Below, piece by piece: positions 27,353 to 38,587 of a stretch of DNA of 64,000 nt. The stretch covers positions 2,852,001-2,916,000 of the forward strand of contig NZ_CP037993.1 of assembly GCF_004367745.1 (NCBI RefSeq), given 5' to 3'. This DNA comes from Herbaspirillum huttiense. Its GTDB lineage: Bacteria > Pseudomonadota > Gammaproteobacteria > Burkholderiales > Burkholderiaceae_D. The first letter of the stretch is position 1. Every line of letters starts with the position of its first letter. The notes beneath the pieces were generated by a model. The model was not told the DNA's origin. It saw nothing but the letters and a program-made list of their open reading frames with translations, and ran no database searches. The translations under genes were made by a program, and so were the position numbers.

Positions 27353-28468
27353 TCAAGACGGTGCGCCGCCATTGACCACTTCATGCACGAAGCGCAGTTT
27401 CTGCAGTACCGGCGTGGACAAGGTGAAGGGATAGGAATCCGGCATGCCAATGCTGCGATTGAGGCTGTTGAGCACATAGGTCAGCGCAAACCACTCGCGG
27501 GCCAGTTCGTCAAAGGAACCGGCCGCCACCGGCGGCGCCTTGATGACCAGCTTCTGCTCGCCCTCATGGCGCGGCCGCAGCTGCACCCCGCAGGCATAGG
27601 CAGTCTCCAGCGTATCGAACATATGAAGATAATGGGCCCAGGTCTCCGCCCAGTCTTCCCAGGGGTGGCTGCTGGCGTAGGCACTGACGAAGTTTTCTTC
27701 CCAGTCCGGGCGCGGGCCATTCTCGTAATGAGCCTTGAGCGCTTCGCCATAGTCCTGGCGCTCGTCACCGAACATCTCCCGGAACGGTGTGATCCAGTTG
27801 GTTGGCGCCACCAGCCGGTCGAAATAGTAATGGCCGCTCTCATGCCGGAAATGCCCCAGCAGCGTGCGATACGGCTCGGCCATCTGCTCGCGCGCCTGTT
27901 CGCGGTAGGCGGGATCGGCTTCGGCAATGTTGATGGTGATGACGCCATCGGCATGCCCGGTCAGCACCCGCTCGCCATGCGGAAGGTCTTGCAGGAATTC
28001 GAAGGCCAGGCCGGCTTCTTCATCTTCCATCTTCGGTACCGGCTGCAATTGCAAGGTCCAGAGAGAATGCAGCAGGCGACGCTTGGCCGTCTCCAGGCGG
28101 CTCCACAGCACCCGGTTGTTGCCTTCGTCGAGATTGGGAATGACGCGCGTGAGGCGGCAGGAGGCACACAACTCGTGCGGCTCGCGCTCATCGAGCATCC
28201 AGTTGCAGATGTTTTCGCGCCAGTAGTTGACGCACTGCTTGAACACAACACCCTCGTTCTGCGGCCTGACGCTTCGCCAGCGCCCCGGCCCGGCTTCAGG
28301 AACGGCGGCTTGGGCATCCGGCGCCGGTGCGACTGCCGGCTCCAGCGGCGAAAAGCTGGCAATGGCCTGCAATTGAGGCTGATAACCCAGCATCCAGCCA
28401 CAATTGCCACATACGGTGTTTTCGAAAAAGACTTGCGCGCTGCAATTGTCGCAGTGAAAGGTTTTCAT
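27353..28468 (-). CDS. Putative zinc-binding metallopeptidase with N-terminal zinc ribbon
   Basis: A 371-residue protein. Residues 6-23 hold two CxxC pairs (CDNC, CGNC), a zinc ribbon; a further cysteine pair CASC is near residue 100. The catalytic motif HExxH appears as HFRHESGHYYFD. The overall plan matches the putative zinc-binding peptidase family (DUF2248/peptidase_Mx). No signal peptide, so cytoplasmic. The start has a GGGGGAG ribosome site. Substrate unknown. Confidence 0.85.
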   Translation of the reverse strand: MKTFHCDNCSAQVFFENTVCGNCGWMLGYQPQLQAIASFSPLEPAVAPAPDAQAAVPEAGPGRWRSVRPQNEGVVFKQCVNYWRENICNWMLDEREPHELCASCRLTRVIPNLDEGNNRVLWSRLETAKRRLLHSLWTLQLQPVPKMEDEEAGLAFEFLQDLPHGERVLTGHADGVITINIAEADPAYREQAREQMAEPYRTLLGHFRHESGHYYFDRLVAPTNWITPFREMFGDERQDYGEALKAHYENGPRPDWEENFVSAYASSHPWEDWAETWAHYLHMFDTLETAYACGVQLRPRHEGEQKLVIKAPPVAAGSFDELAREWFALTYVLNSLNRSIGMPDSYPFTLSTPVLQKLRFVHEVVNGGAPS

Positions 28469-28493
28469 GGGCTCCCCCGTTGTTTATCGTCAT

Positions 28494-28518
28494 TGCCGAC
28501 GAAGCATTGTCGTCGGCA
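28494..28518. repeat. Hairpin upstream of the zinc peptidase gene
   Basis: TGCCGACGA (28494-28502) and TCGTCGGCA (28510-28518) form a perfect 9-bp stem with a 7-base loop, between the peptidase gene and the 3' end of nadC. It could be the terminator of the nadA-nadC unit, but there is no T-run after it on the minus strand. Confidence 0.4.
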
Positions 28519-28637
28519 TCTGGCGTTTGAAGGGGAAAACCGAGATACGTTCCTGCATGCAGGCACGCAAAAAAGTGAAGCCTGGTGCAAGTTACTGCGC
28601 CAGGCCGATGCCAGGGTGAGGCCGGCCGTTCAGCAGG

Positions 28638-29543
28638 TCAGGCAATCACGCGCAAGGAAAAATCAGTCGCCTGGATATCCTTGGTCAGGCTGCCGATGGA
28701 GATGCGATCCACGCCGGTTTCGGCAATGGCGCGCACGGTCTGCATGTTGATGCCGCCGGAGGCTTCGAGCAAAGCGCGGCCCGCATTGAGGGCCACGGCC
28801 TCGCGCATCATGTCCAGCGAGAAATTGTCCAGCAGGATCGACTCAGCACCAGCCTGCAGAGCTTCATTGAGCTCGGCAATGCTTTCCACCTCGACCTGGA
28901 TGGTCACACCTGCGTTGAGCTTCAGGGCGGCTGCCACAGCCGCAGTGATGCCGCCGGCGGCCGCGATGTGGTTTTCCTTGATGAGGATGCCGTCATACAG
29001 CGCCAGCCGCTGGTTGGCGCCACCGCCCACGCGCACCGCGTATTTCTGCGCCAGGCGCAGACCGGGCAAGGTCTTGCGGGTATCGAGGATGGCCGCACGC
29101 GTACCCTGCACTACTTCCACGTAACGACGGGTAGCGCTGGCCACGCCCGAAAGCAGTTGCAGGAAATTGAGCGCACCGCGCTCGGCGGTCAGCAAGGCAC
29201 GAGCCGGGCCTTCGATGGTGCAGACCTCGCTGTCGGCGGACATCAGGTCGCCTTCGGCATAGCTCCAGCTGACCTGCAGGCGCGGATCGAGCCGGGTCAT
29301 CACCGCCTCGAACCAGGGCGCACCGCACAGCACGGCAGCTTCGCGCACGATGACGCGGGCCTTCACGAATTCGTTTTCCGGTACCAACAGGCCCGTGTAG
29401 TCGCAGTCGCCCACATCCTCGGCGATGGCCTGGTTGGCGTTGGCATCGAAAGCCGCATGCAGCGCGGCATCGAAAGGAGCGAAGGGATTGCGCAGGTTGC
29501 TGCCCGCGATGGTCGAGGCAGTCTTGAGGGCGTGGAGCGTCAT
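28638..29543 (-). CDS. nadC: Quinolinate phosphoribosyltransferase
   Basis: Converts quinolinate and PRPP to nicotinate mononucleotide in de novo NAD synthesis. The 301-residue product has the family motif [37 protein letters not shown], and a C-terminal [20 protein letters not shown]. Its start overlaps the nadA stop by 4 bp, so nadA and nadC are translated together. Confidence 0.97.
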   Translation of the reverse strand: MTLHALKTASTIAGSNLRNPFAPFDAALHAAFDANANQAIAEDVGDCDYTGLLVPENEFVKARVIVREAAVLCGAPWFEAVMTRLDPRLQVSWSYAEGDLMSADSEVCTIEGPARALLTAERGALNFLQLLSGVASATRRYVEVVQGTRAAILDTRKTLPGLRLAQKYAVRVGGGANQRLALYDGILIKENHIAAAGGITAAVAAALKLNAGVTIQVEVESIAELNEALQAGAESILLDNFSLDMMREAVALNAGRALLEASGGINMQTVRAIAETGVDRISIGSLTKDIQATDFSLRVIA

Positions 29544-30679
29544 GCGGGGCCGATTCCTGCAAACAGTTGCTGTTCGTCTTCAAGGCGCGCCGACGGGCGG
29601 ACCTTGGCCTTGCGCTGGGCGGCGAAGTCCAGCATGCGGTCGATGCAGACCACGGCCTGCTGGCCGATGACCGGATCGACGTGGATTTCATTGGCGCCGG
29701 TTTCCAGCACGTGCAGCAGGTTCTGCAAGCCATTCATGGCCATCCACGGGCAGTGCGCGCAGCTCTTGCAGGTGGCGCTGTTGCCGGCGGTGGGGGCATC
29801 GATGAAACGCTTGCCAGGAGCCGCTGCGCGCATCTTGTGCAGGATGCCATTGTCGGTAGCCACGATGAAAGCCGGCGCATCGGACGATTGCACCGCCGCG
29901 ATCAGCTGCGAGGTCGACCCGATCACATCGGCCTGCGCCACCACCGCTTCAGGCGACTCCGGGTGCACCAGCACCAGCGCATCCGGATGTTCGGCGCGCA
30001 TCAGTTCCAGTTCGATGCCCTTGAATTCGTCATGCACCAGGCAGGAACCCTGCCACAGCAGCATGTCGGCGCCGGTCTGCTTCTGGATGTAGCTGCCGAG
30101 GTGCTTGTCCGGTGCCCACAGGATCTTCTTGCCTTGGGCGTGCAGGTGCTGGACGATCTCAAGACCAATGCCGGAAGTCACCATCCAGTCGGCACGGGCC
30201 TTCACGGCCGCGCTGGTATTGGCATAGACCACCACGGTGCGGTCCGGATGCTGGTCGCAGAAGGCCGCGAACTCATCGGCCGGGCAACCCAGGTCCAACG
30301 AGCAGGTCGCGTCCAGGTCGGGCATCAGGATGCGCTTTTCGGGGCTGAGGATCTTGGCCGTCTCGCCCATGAAGCGCACGCCGGCCACGACCAGGGTCTG
30401 TGCGGCATGGTCACGGCCAAAACGCGCCATCTCCAGCGAATCCGAGACGCAGCCGCCGGTTTCCTCGGCCAGGTCCTGCAGGTCGCCATCGACGTAGTAG
30501 TGCGCCACCAGCACCGCCTGCTTTTCCTTGAGCAGCTGGCGGATGCGCGCTTTCAATTGCGCGCGTTCCTCGGGGCTGGGCGTGGCCGGTACCTTGGCCC
30601 ACGCATTGGCGGTACAACTGCCGCCGGTCTCCATTTGCGGTCGCTCGAATTCGACGACCTTGGTTGCTGTTGCTTGCAT
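29540..30679 (-). CDS. nadA: Quinolinate synthase A
   Basis: [4Fe-4S] enzyme condensing iminoaspartate and dihydroxyacetone phosphate to quinolinate. The 379-residue product has [31 protein letters not shown], and the cysteine-rich [10 protein letters not shown]. The ATG at 30679 is preferred to an in-frame TTG at 30691. It is first in nadA-nadC. No nadB is in the window. Confidence 0.96.
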   Translation of the reverse strand: MQATATKVVEFERPQMETGGSCTANAWAKVPATPSPEERAQLKARIRQLLKEKQAVLVAHYYVDGDLQDLAEETGGCVSDSLEMARFGRDHAAQTLVVAGVRFMGETAKILSPEKRILMPDLDATCSLDLGCPADEFAAFCDQHPDRTVVVYANTSAAVKARADWMVTSGIGLEIVQHLHAQGKKILWAPDKHLGSYIQKQTGADMLLWQGSCLVHDEFKGIELELMRAEHPDALVLVHPESPEAVVAQADVIGSTSQLIAAVQSSDAPAFIVATDNGILHKMRAAAPGKRFIDAPTAGNSATCKSCAHCPWMAMNGLQNLLHVLETGANEIHVDPVIGQQAVVCIDRMLDFAAQRKAKVRPSARLEDEQQLFAGIGPA

Positions 30680-30716
30680 GGCGGTCAACAATGCTGTGCT
30701 GATGCGGTTGGGGGAA

Positions 30717-32315
30717 TTATTCGATGCCCTGGCTGGCCAGGTAGTCTTCGTAGCCGCCCTGGAAGTCGATCACCTGGCCGTCCTTCACTTCGAGGATGCG
30801 GGTGGCCAGCGAGGACACGAATTCACGGTCGTGCGACACGAAGATCAGCGTACCGGCGTACTTTTCCAGCGCGATGTTGAGCGATTCGATGGATTCCATA
30901 TCCATGTGGTTGGTCGGCTCATCCATCAGCAGCACGTTGTGGCGGCCCAGCATCAGCTTGCCGTACATCATGCGGCCCTTTTCGCCACCGGAGAGCACCT
31001 TCACCGATTTCTTCACATCGTCGCCCGAGAACAGCAGACGGCCCAGAATGCCGCGCACGGCCTGGTCATCGTCGCCTTCCTGGGTCCACTTGCCCATCCA
31101 GTCGGTCAGGGTCTCGCCGCCGGCGAATTCCTCGGTCGGATCCTGGGGCATATAGCCGACGTTGGCGTTTTCCGCCCATTTCACCTCGCCCGAATCCGGA
31201 TGCAGGCCGGTCACGTCGCCGCCGATGCTGCGCAGCAGAGTGGTTTTACCCGCGCCGTTGGCACCGATGATGGCAATCTTCTCGCCGGCTTCGACCATGA
31301 TGCTGAAGTTCTTGAAGATGTCGCGGTCGTAGGTCTTGGTGATGCTTTGGGTTTCCACGGCCAGGCGGTGCAGCTTCTTTTCGCCTTCGAAGCGCACGAA
31401 CGGGTTCACGCGGGAAGACGGCTTGATGTCCTCGACCTTGATCTTGTCGATCTGCTTGGCGCGCGAAGTCGCCTGGCGGGCCTTGGACTTGTTGGCCGAG
31501 AAGCGGCGCACGAAGTCCTGCAGTTCGGCCACTTTTTCCTTGGCCTTGGCGTTGACGGCCAACTGCTGCGCCCGCGCTTGCGATGACGCCAGCATGTAGT
31601 CGTCATAGTTGCCGGGATAGATCTTCAGCGTGCCGTAATCCATGTCGGCCATGTGGGTACAGACCTGGTTCAGGAAGTGGCGATCGTGGGAAATGATGAT
31701 CATGGTGGAATTGCGCTCGTTGAGCACTTCTTCCAGCCAGCGGATGGTGTCGATGTCCAGGTTGTTGGTCGGTTCGTCCAGCAGCAGGATGTCCGGGTTG
31801 GAGAACAGGGCCTGGGCCAGCAGCACGCGCAGCTTCCAGCCGGGTGCCACATTGCTCATCGGGCCGGTGTGCTGTTCGATGGGCACGCCCACGCCCAGCA
31901 GCAGCTCGCCGGCACGCGCTTCGGCGGTGTAGCCGTCGTATTCGGCGAACTTGGCTTCCAGGTCGGCGGCCTTCATGTAGTCGTCGTCGGTGGCATCCGG
32001 ATTGGCGTAGATCGCATCGCGCTCGGACATGGCCGCCCACATTTCCACGTGGCCCATCATGACCACATCCAGCACGCGCATTTCTTCATACGCGAACTGA
32101 TCCTGGCGCAGCTTGCCCAGGCGCTCGTTCACGTCCAGGCTGACGTTGCCGCCCGACGGCTCCAGGTCGCCGCCCAGAATCTTCATGAAGGTGGATTTGC
32201 CGCAGCCATTGGCGCCGATCAGGCCGTAGCGATTGCCATCGCCGAACTTGACGGAAATGTTCTCGAACAACGGCTTGGCGCCGAACTGCATGGTGATGTT
32301 TGCGGTGGATAGCAC
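30717..32315 (-). CDS. ybiT: ABC-F family ATPase, YbiT-like
   Basis: A 532-residue protein with two ABC ATPase domains and no membrane segment. Walker A sites are GANGCGKST and GANGAGKTT; signatures are VAPGWKLR (degenerate) and LSGGEKGR; the linker between the domains is the ABC-F P-site tRNA-interaction region (residues ~240-300). The length and sequence closely follow E. coli YbiT as remembered, including the ending [12 protein letters not shown] proteins act on the ribosome to adjust stalled translation. Confidence 0.93.
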   Translation of the reverse strand: MLSTANITMQFGAKPLFENISVKFGDGNRYGLIGANGCGKSTFMKILGGDLEPSGGNVSLDVNERLGKLRQDQFAYEEMRVLDVVMMGHVEMWAAMSERDAIYANPDATDDDYMKAADLEAKFAEYDGYTAEARAGELLLGVGVPIEQHTGPMSNVAPGWKLRVLLAQALFSNPDILLLDEPTNNLDIDTIRWLEEVLNERNSTMIIISHDRHFLNQVCTHMADMDYGTLKIYPGNYDDYMLASSQARAQQLAVNAKAKEKVAELQDFVRRFSANKSKARQATSRAKQIDKIKVEDIKPSSRVNPFVRFEGEKKLHRLAVETQSITKTYDRDIFKNFSIMVEAGEKIAIIGANGAGKTTLLRSIGGDVTGLHPDSGEVKWAENANVGYMPQDPTEEFAGGETLTDWMGKWTQEGDDDQAVRGILGRLLFSGDDVKKSVKVLSGGEKGRMMYGKLMLGRHNVLLMDEPTNHMDMESIESLNIALEKYAGTLIFVSHDREFVSSLATRILEVKDGQVIDFQGGYEDYLASQGIE

Positions 32316-32559
32316 TGCGAAAACCTTTTCAAAAATGTAACTTGCGTACGCCGGTCAACAACGAAACTGCAGCACGCGAAACCCGGCATTTTACCACCGC
32401 GAGCCTGCTGCGGCTTGCCTTGCGGGCGGGAGAGCCGGTGAAAAATTGCCAACAACCAATCTTTGTGCGCCTCAGGAGACCCCGCACGCTTACAATTGCC
32501 CGGAATTTTCGCCCGTCGCGGCCGCTCTGACCCAATTTGCCACTCTGGAAACTGCAAGC

Positions 32560-33135
32560 ATGAAGCGAGTCCTTCTTCCCGCCGCCGTCCTCACCCTGTC
32601 CGCTCTGGCCTTGCCGCTGATGCCGGCGCAGGCCGCCGACACCGGTTACAACGTCTGGACCAATGAATACACCGTCTCCAGACAGCAACTGCAGACGGCC
32701 ATCGCCCCGCAATTCCCGCGCAAGATGCGCTACATGGACATCTTCGACGTGACCTTCAGCAACCCGCGCCTGGGCATGCTGCCTTCCGAAAACCGCATGA
32801 ATACCGTGGTCGACGCCCAGATTGCCAATCCCCTGCTCCTGCAGCGCCCGGTCAACGCGGTGCTGACCCTGAGCAGCGCCTTCAAGTACGATCCGGCCAC
32901 GCGCTCGCTGCGATTGGATGCCCCGAAGGTGGACAAGGTCGACAGCACCGACCTGCCGCCGCAATACGCGCAGCAGCTGGCCACCCTGGGCAATGCCGCC
33001 GCCGACCAGTTCCTGCGCGACTACGCGCTCTATACCTTCAAGCCGGAACAGCTGCAGATGAACGGCAAGACCTTCGAGCCCGGCAAGATCACGGTCGAAC
33101 AGGACGCGGTCAAGGTGGAAATCAAGGAAAAGTGA
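32560..33135 (+). CDS. DUF1439 periplasmic protein
   Basis: A 191-residue exported protein. The N-terminal signal peptide (MKRVLLPAAVLTLSALALP) ends at a probable AQA-AD site near residue 25. The remainder resembles DUF1439 (YceB) with QFPRKMRYMDIFDVTFSNPR; unlike YceB there is no lipobox. The start at 32560 was chosen for the signal peptide. It is divergent from ybiT across 244 bp in which nothing else was recognised. Function unknown; the family is thought to bind a hydrophobic ligand. Confidence 0.88.
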   Translation: MKRVLLPAAVLTLSALALPLMPAQAADTGYNVWTNEYTVSRQQLQTAIAPQFPRKMRYMDIFDVTFSNPRLGMLPSENRMNTVVDAQIANPLLLQRPVNAVLTLSSAFKYDPATRSLRLDAPKVDKVDSTDLPPQYAQQLATLGNAAADQFLRDYALYTFKPEQLQMNGKTFEPGKITVEQDAVKVEIKEK

Positions 33136-33183
33136 CGATTCCTTCACTGAGCATGCAAGCAGCCCGCCGAGCCGCCTGCAGTC

Positions 33184-35188
<2,005 letters not shown>

Positions 35189-35294
35189 GAATGTTTCTTC
35201 GAGGATGGCCGCCGCACAAGCCGTGCAGCAGGCCGGGTGAAGCCATTGTAATCACGCGGCGCAGCGCCGCATGAAGAAAAAAGCAAAAAATCGG

Positions 35295-35930
35295 TCAGGG
35301 GATATTGAGCAGCTTGTGGGTCTGGATGCTCAGTTTCCACTTGGGGTTGTTCTTGACCATCTCGATGGCCAGGCGCGTATTGGCGGCCGCCTGCAGGCCA
35401 TCCATGGGTTGCAGCAGGAAGTGCTGGAAATCCAGCTTTTCATATTCGTCCAGCGGCTGGCCAGGCTGCGGCACCACCACTTTGAGTTCGCTGCCGCGTT
35501 TGACCTTCAGTTCCGAGCCCATCTTGGGGCTCACGCAGATCCAGTCCACGCCCTGCGGCACCTCGATGGTGCCGTTGGTCTCAATGGCGATCTCAAAGCC
35601 GACCGCATGCATGGCCTCGATCAGGGCCGTATCCAGTTGCAGCAGGGGCTCGCCGCCGGTGAAGACGACGTATTTGCTGGCGGCATGGCGGGCCGGCCAG
35701 AAGCTGTTGATCTTGTCGGCCAGCTCAGCCGCCGACTTGAACTTGCCGCCGTTCTCGCCATCGGTGCCGACGAAATCGGTATCGCAGAACTGGCAGATGG
35801 CGCGGGCGCGGTCTTCCTCGCGGCCGGTCCAAAGGTTGCAGCCCGAAAAACGGCAGAACACTGCTGGACGGCCGGCGTGCGCGCCCTCGCCTTGCAAGGT
35901 ATAGAAGATTTCTTTGATGCTGTAAGTCAC
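35295..35930 (-). CDS. queE: 7-carboxy-7-deazaguanine synthase (radical SAM)
   Basis: Radical SAM enzyme contracting carboxytetrahydropterin to CDG in the queuosine pathway. The cluster motif is of the extended form, CNLW...ICQFC (14 residues between the first two Cys), as in the QueE group with CX14CX2C; GGEPLLQ and SPKMGSELK follow. The GTG start at 35930 (VTYSIKEIFYTLQGEG) gives 211 residues and matches the family start; a longer GTG start at 35978 is possible. A hairpin-like leader and a good promoter lie upstream. Confidence 0.94.
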   Translation of the reverse strand: MTYSIKEIFYTLQGEGAHAGRPAVFCRFSGCNLWTGREEDRARAICQFCDTDFVGTDGENGGKFKSAAELADKINSFWPARHAASKYVVFTGGEPLLQLDTALIEAMHAVGFEIAIETNGTIEVPQGVDWICVSPKMGSELKVKRGSELKVVVPQPGQPLDEYEKLDFQHFLLQPMDGLQAAANTRLAIEMVKNNPKWKLSIQTHKLLNIP

Positions 35931-36055
35931 GATATGAAGGCGAAAGGCAGGCGCAAGGCCGCATTGGGATGAATTCACGCGGCGGGCTTCAGCAATTCAG
36001 CAAACTTCACTAAGTCACTGATATTGCAGCCCATTTTGTCCGCATCAGGGGCAGT

Positions 36056-36084
36056 ATTATAGCCGCTCCTCGAGGCCGGTTCAC
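36056..36084 (-). promoter_or_regulatory. Candidate sigma-70 promoter of queE (queE-queD-tadA-ldcA strand)
   Basis: On the minus strand GTGAAC (36084-36079) and a perfect TATAAT (36061-36056) are separated by 17 bp. The predicted start leaves a leader of about 115 nt before queE, in which GGGCT and AGCCC can pair across ~40 nt. It lies just beyond the 3' end of the DUF72 gene. Confidence 0.6.
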
Positions 36085-36085
36085 C

Positions 36086-37000
36086 TCATCGATCCTCATC
36101 GAGCATGCGGCCGGGCGGCGGCAAGTCCAGCTTCAGGCCCAGGCGGTCGATCAGGCGGCGCGCGTCAAAGGGGGCCTTGACCTTCATATCGTTATCAAAA
36201 TAACAGTAAATATCGCGACTGGCCCGCTTGCGCGGCGCGCTCCCGGAGATGCGTGGCCCGCCTTCCGGCTGACCGCCGCTGGCCCAGGCCCGGATACGCT
36301 CGGCCCAGGCGTCGATGGCTTCGTCGCTGTAGCCGCTCTGGTACAAGCGCTTGTCGCCATGCAGGCGCAGGTACATGAAATCGGCCGTCACGTCCTCCTG
36401 ATAAGGCCATTTCTTGGGTGCATCGGCGACGACCAGCGCGACCTTGTATTTGCGCAGCAGCTTGATGAAGGACTCATCCACGAAGCTGTCATGACGAATT
36501 TCCATGGCATGGCGCAGCTTGCGCTTGCGGTCGATGTCCAGCGCCACCCTGCCCTCCATGCGCGGCTCATGGCCACGCGCCAGCCGCTGCGCCGCCTCGG
36601 TATCGTGCGGCAGCAAGCTCAGGAAGTGTTCCAGCGGCTCCGGGTCATAGCGGAAGCTGGGCGGGAATTGCCACAGGAAGGGGCCGACCTTTTCTTTCAG
36701 GTTCAGTACGCCGGAGGCGAAGACATTGGCCAGCGCACCATCAATATCCTGCAGCCGGCGCGTGTGCGTGATGAAGCGATTGCCCTTGTGGCTGAAGAGG
36801 AAGCCGGGCGGCGTTGCTTCATACCAGCGCTGGTAGCTTTCCGGGCGCTGCAGGGCGTAGAAGGAACCGTTGAGTTCGATGCTCGGCAGTACCCGCGAGG
36901 CGTAGTGCAGTTCGTCGTCCTGACGCAGCCCCTCGGGATAGAAACTGCCGCGCCACGGCGCATAGCGCCAGCCGGAAATGCCGATCCAGATCTTGCCCAT
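36086..37000 (-). CDS. DUF72 family protein (YecE-like)
   Basis: A 304-residue TIM-barrel type DUF72 protein. Family segments: WIGISGWRYAPWRGSFYP at the N-terminus, SIELNGSFYALQRPESYQRW, FLWQFPP, ALEIRH-type block as AMEIRHDSF, YLRLHGDK and a C-terminal YCYFDNDMKVKAP. The start at 37000 follows GAGGAGAG. The family has no settled biochemical function. Confidence 0.9.
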   Translation of the reverse strand: MGKIWIGISGWRYAPWRGSFYPEGLRQDDELHYASRVLPSIELNGSFYALQRPESYQRWYEATPPGFLFSHKGNRFITHTRRLQDIDGALANVFASGVLNLKEKVGPFLWQFPPSFRYDPEPLEHFLSLLPHDTEAAQRLARGHEPRMEGRVALDIDRKRKLRHAMEIRHDSFVDESFIKLLRKYKVALVVADAPKKWPYQEDVTADFMYLRLHGDKRLYQSGYSDEAIDAWAERIRAWASGGQPEGGPRISGSAPRKRASRDIYCYFDNDMKVKAPFDARRLIDRLGLKLDLPPPGRMLDEDR

Positions 37001-37140
37001 GATGCTCTCCTCGTTCAGATTCTCCTGTCCCGATGTGACCCAAGGCATCCCGCTTGGTGCCAGCCAGCGCGACTGTAGCGGGCCTGCTGCTGTTACACTG
37101 CTGGCCTCGCCGTTGACCGCTGCCTGCCCACTTCTTCATC

Positions 37141-37515
37141 ATGTCCGCCACCCCTGCCATCACCCAGTTCCGCCTGAATTCCCCTGCGCCCGAATACGAC
37201 CACCCACGCGAAGACCGCCGCCTGGAGGGCAATCCGCTGCGCACCACGTGGAATCACTTCACCAATGCCAGCGGAGAAATGAACGCCGGCATCTGGGCCT
37301 GCGAAAAAGGCAGCTGGCGCATCGCCTTCGCCCCCAACAAAGATGAATATTTTTGCGTCCTCGAAGGCCGCTGCCGCGTCATCGACGAACAGGGCCATGC
37401 GGCCGAAGCGGGTCCGGGCGATGCGATGGTGATCCCGGCAGGCTTCAAGGGCGTCTTTGAAGTGCTGGAGCCGGTGCGCAAGCATTACGTCATCGTCGAA
37501 CGCGCCGCTGGCTGA
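37141..37515 (+). CDS. Cupin domain protein (DUF861/cupin_3)
   Basis: A 124-residue single-domain cupin. The conserved block is AGIWACEKGSWRIAFAPNKDEYFCVLEG followed by PGDAMVIPAGFKGVFEV (read as separate strands of the barrel), typical of the EutQ-like cupin_3 group. The ligand is unknown. A TPR gene follows 19 bp later on the same strand. Confidence 0.88.
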   Translation: MSATPAITQFRLNSPAPEYDHPREDRRLEGNPLRTTWNHFTNASGEMNAGIWACEKGSWRIAFAPNKDEYFCVLEGRCRVIDEQGHAAEAGPGDAMVIPAGFKGVFEVLEPVRKHYVIVERAAG

Positions 37516-37534
37516 ACAACCACCTGCCCGCGCC

Positions 37535-38359
37535 ATGTCCGCCTCGCCAGCCGCTCCCGACCAGATCATGGGCGCCGCCCTGCAGCACTACAATGCCGGA
37601 CGTGTCGCAGAAGCCGAACAAGCCTGCCACGCCTTGCTGGCGCTGGTGCCGCAGCATCCGGCGGCCCATCAGCTGCTGGCCATGCTGGCGCTGGACCGGC
37701 AGGCGCTGGCGCAGGCGCGGCAACATATCCTGCTGAGCCTGGCACCGCGGCCGGAGCATGTGCCCTCGTTGCTCATGGCCGGCCGGATAGCGCTGGCCGA
37801 AGGCGATCCCGCCACGGCCGTCCAGTATTTCGACGCGGCGGCACGACATCAGCCTGGATTGAGCCAGGCGCATTTCCACCTCGGCACCAGTTTGTCGGCA
37901 GTGGGGCAGCATGCGGAGGCCGTAGCGGCTTTGCGCCAGGCCGTCGCGCTGGCGCCGCAAGCCATGGAAGCCGTCCTCAACCTGGGAAGCGCCCTGCGCG
38001 AACTGGGCGAGCTCCCCGCCGCCCGTGAGGCCTTCGAGCAAGCGTGCCGGCTGCGTCCCGAGGTAGCCGAGACCTGGTTCAACCTCGGCCTGACCCTGCA
38101 GGATATGAAGGAAGGTGCCGCCGCCGTCGACGCCTTTGCCCGCGCGCTGCAACTGCGTCCCGGCTATGCCGATGCCGCGCTCAACCTGGGTGTGGCCCTG
38201 CAAGAGATACATCGCATGGACGATGCCGTGCAGGCCTTCCGCACGGCACTGCGGCTGCAGCCGCAGTGGTTCGGCCGCATCGCCCACGCCCTCACGGCAG
38301 GCAGCAGCGGCCGGCTGTGGCTGCACTTGCGTGACCTGGAAGCGGCCCTGCGTGGATGA
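37535..38359 (+). CDS. Tetratricopeptide repeat protein
   Basis: A 274-residue soluble protein made of about seven TPR units; clear ones start at ALQHYNAGRVAEAEQAC, HFHLGTSLSAVGQHAEAVAA, VLNLGSALRELGELPAAREA, WFNLGLTLQDMKEGAAAVDA and ALNLGVALQEIHRMDDAVQA. No signal peptide or catalytic domain. Likely a protein-interaction scaffold. The start at 37535 (MSASPAAP) is the first ATG clear of the upstream cupin gene. Confidence 0.88.
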   Translation: MSASPAAPDQIMGAALQHYNAGRVAEAEQACHALLALVPQHPAAHQLLAMLALDRQALAQARQHILLSLAPRPEHVPSLLMAGRIALAEGDPATAVQYFDAAARHQPGLSQAHFHLGTSLSAVGQHAEAVAALRQAVALAPQAMEAVLNLGSALRELGELPAAREAFEQACRLRPEVAETWFNLGLTLQDMKEGAAAVDAFARALQLRPGYADAALNLGVALQEIHRMDDAVQAFRTALRLQPQWFGRIAHALTAGSSGRLWLHLRDLEAALRG

Positions 38360-38395
38360 TTGACCTATGCACTGTCTGCAACAGACAACGCGCCG

Positions 38396-38424
38396 TTGTC
38401 GATGAGCTTCAATCTTGCTACTAT
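38396..38424 (+). promoter_or_regulatory. Promoter in front of the fluoride riboswitch
   Basis: TTGTCG (38396-38401) and TACTAT (38419-38424) with 17 bp spacing predict a transcription start at about 38431, which is the first base before the riboswitch stem. The exact fit of the predicted start with the aptamer supports both calls. Confidence 0.7.
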
Positions 38425-38431
38425 CGGGGTC

Positions 38432-38494
38432 AAGGAGATGGCATTCCTCCTTCAACCGCCACCAACGTCCCGTTGGGGCTGATGATGCCTACAG
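38432..38494 (+). promoter_or_regulatory. Fluoride riboswitch aptamer (crcB motif)
   Basis: All parts of the fluoride aptamer are present. Stem one is AAGGAG (38432-38437) with CTCCTT (38447-38452). The loop GGCAT (38440-38444) pairs with ATGCC (38485-38489) as the pseudoknot. The conserved AACCGCC follows at 38454-38460, then stem CCAACG (38462-38467) with CGTTGG (38472-38477), and the conserved GCTGATGATGCCTACA. The gene downstream is a CLC-F type antiporter, the classic target of this riboswitch. Confidence 0.93.
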
Positions 38495-38528
38495 TGACCT
38501 GGCAATCCGGGGCTGTAGGCGTTCGCCT
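38487..38528 (+). promoter_or_regulatory. Candidate expression platform of the fluoride riboswitch
   Basis: GCCTACAG (38487-38494), which includes the 3' strand of the pseudoknot, is perfectly complementary to CTGTAGGC (38513-38520). The two structures exclude each other, so fluoride binding should block this hairpin. A second small hairpin AGGC-GTTC-GCCT (38517-38528) runs into TTCT. The T-run is poor, so it is uncertain whether the platform acts by intrinsic termination, Rho or another way. Confidence 0.6.
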
Positions 38529-38587
38529 TTCTGCTTCGCGCGCGCTGCACCCGGTGTGCCAGGATGTTCATTCAGCACTCTGGTCAC

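Noticed and set aside
35250-35275. GC-rich palindrome GCGGCGCAGCGCCGC near queD as a terminator
   Set aside because: The A/T-rich run lies on the wrong side for the queE-queD transcript, and the hairpin is within the transcribed unit between the two genes.
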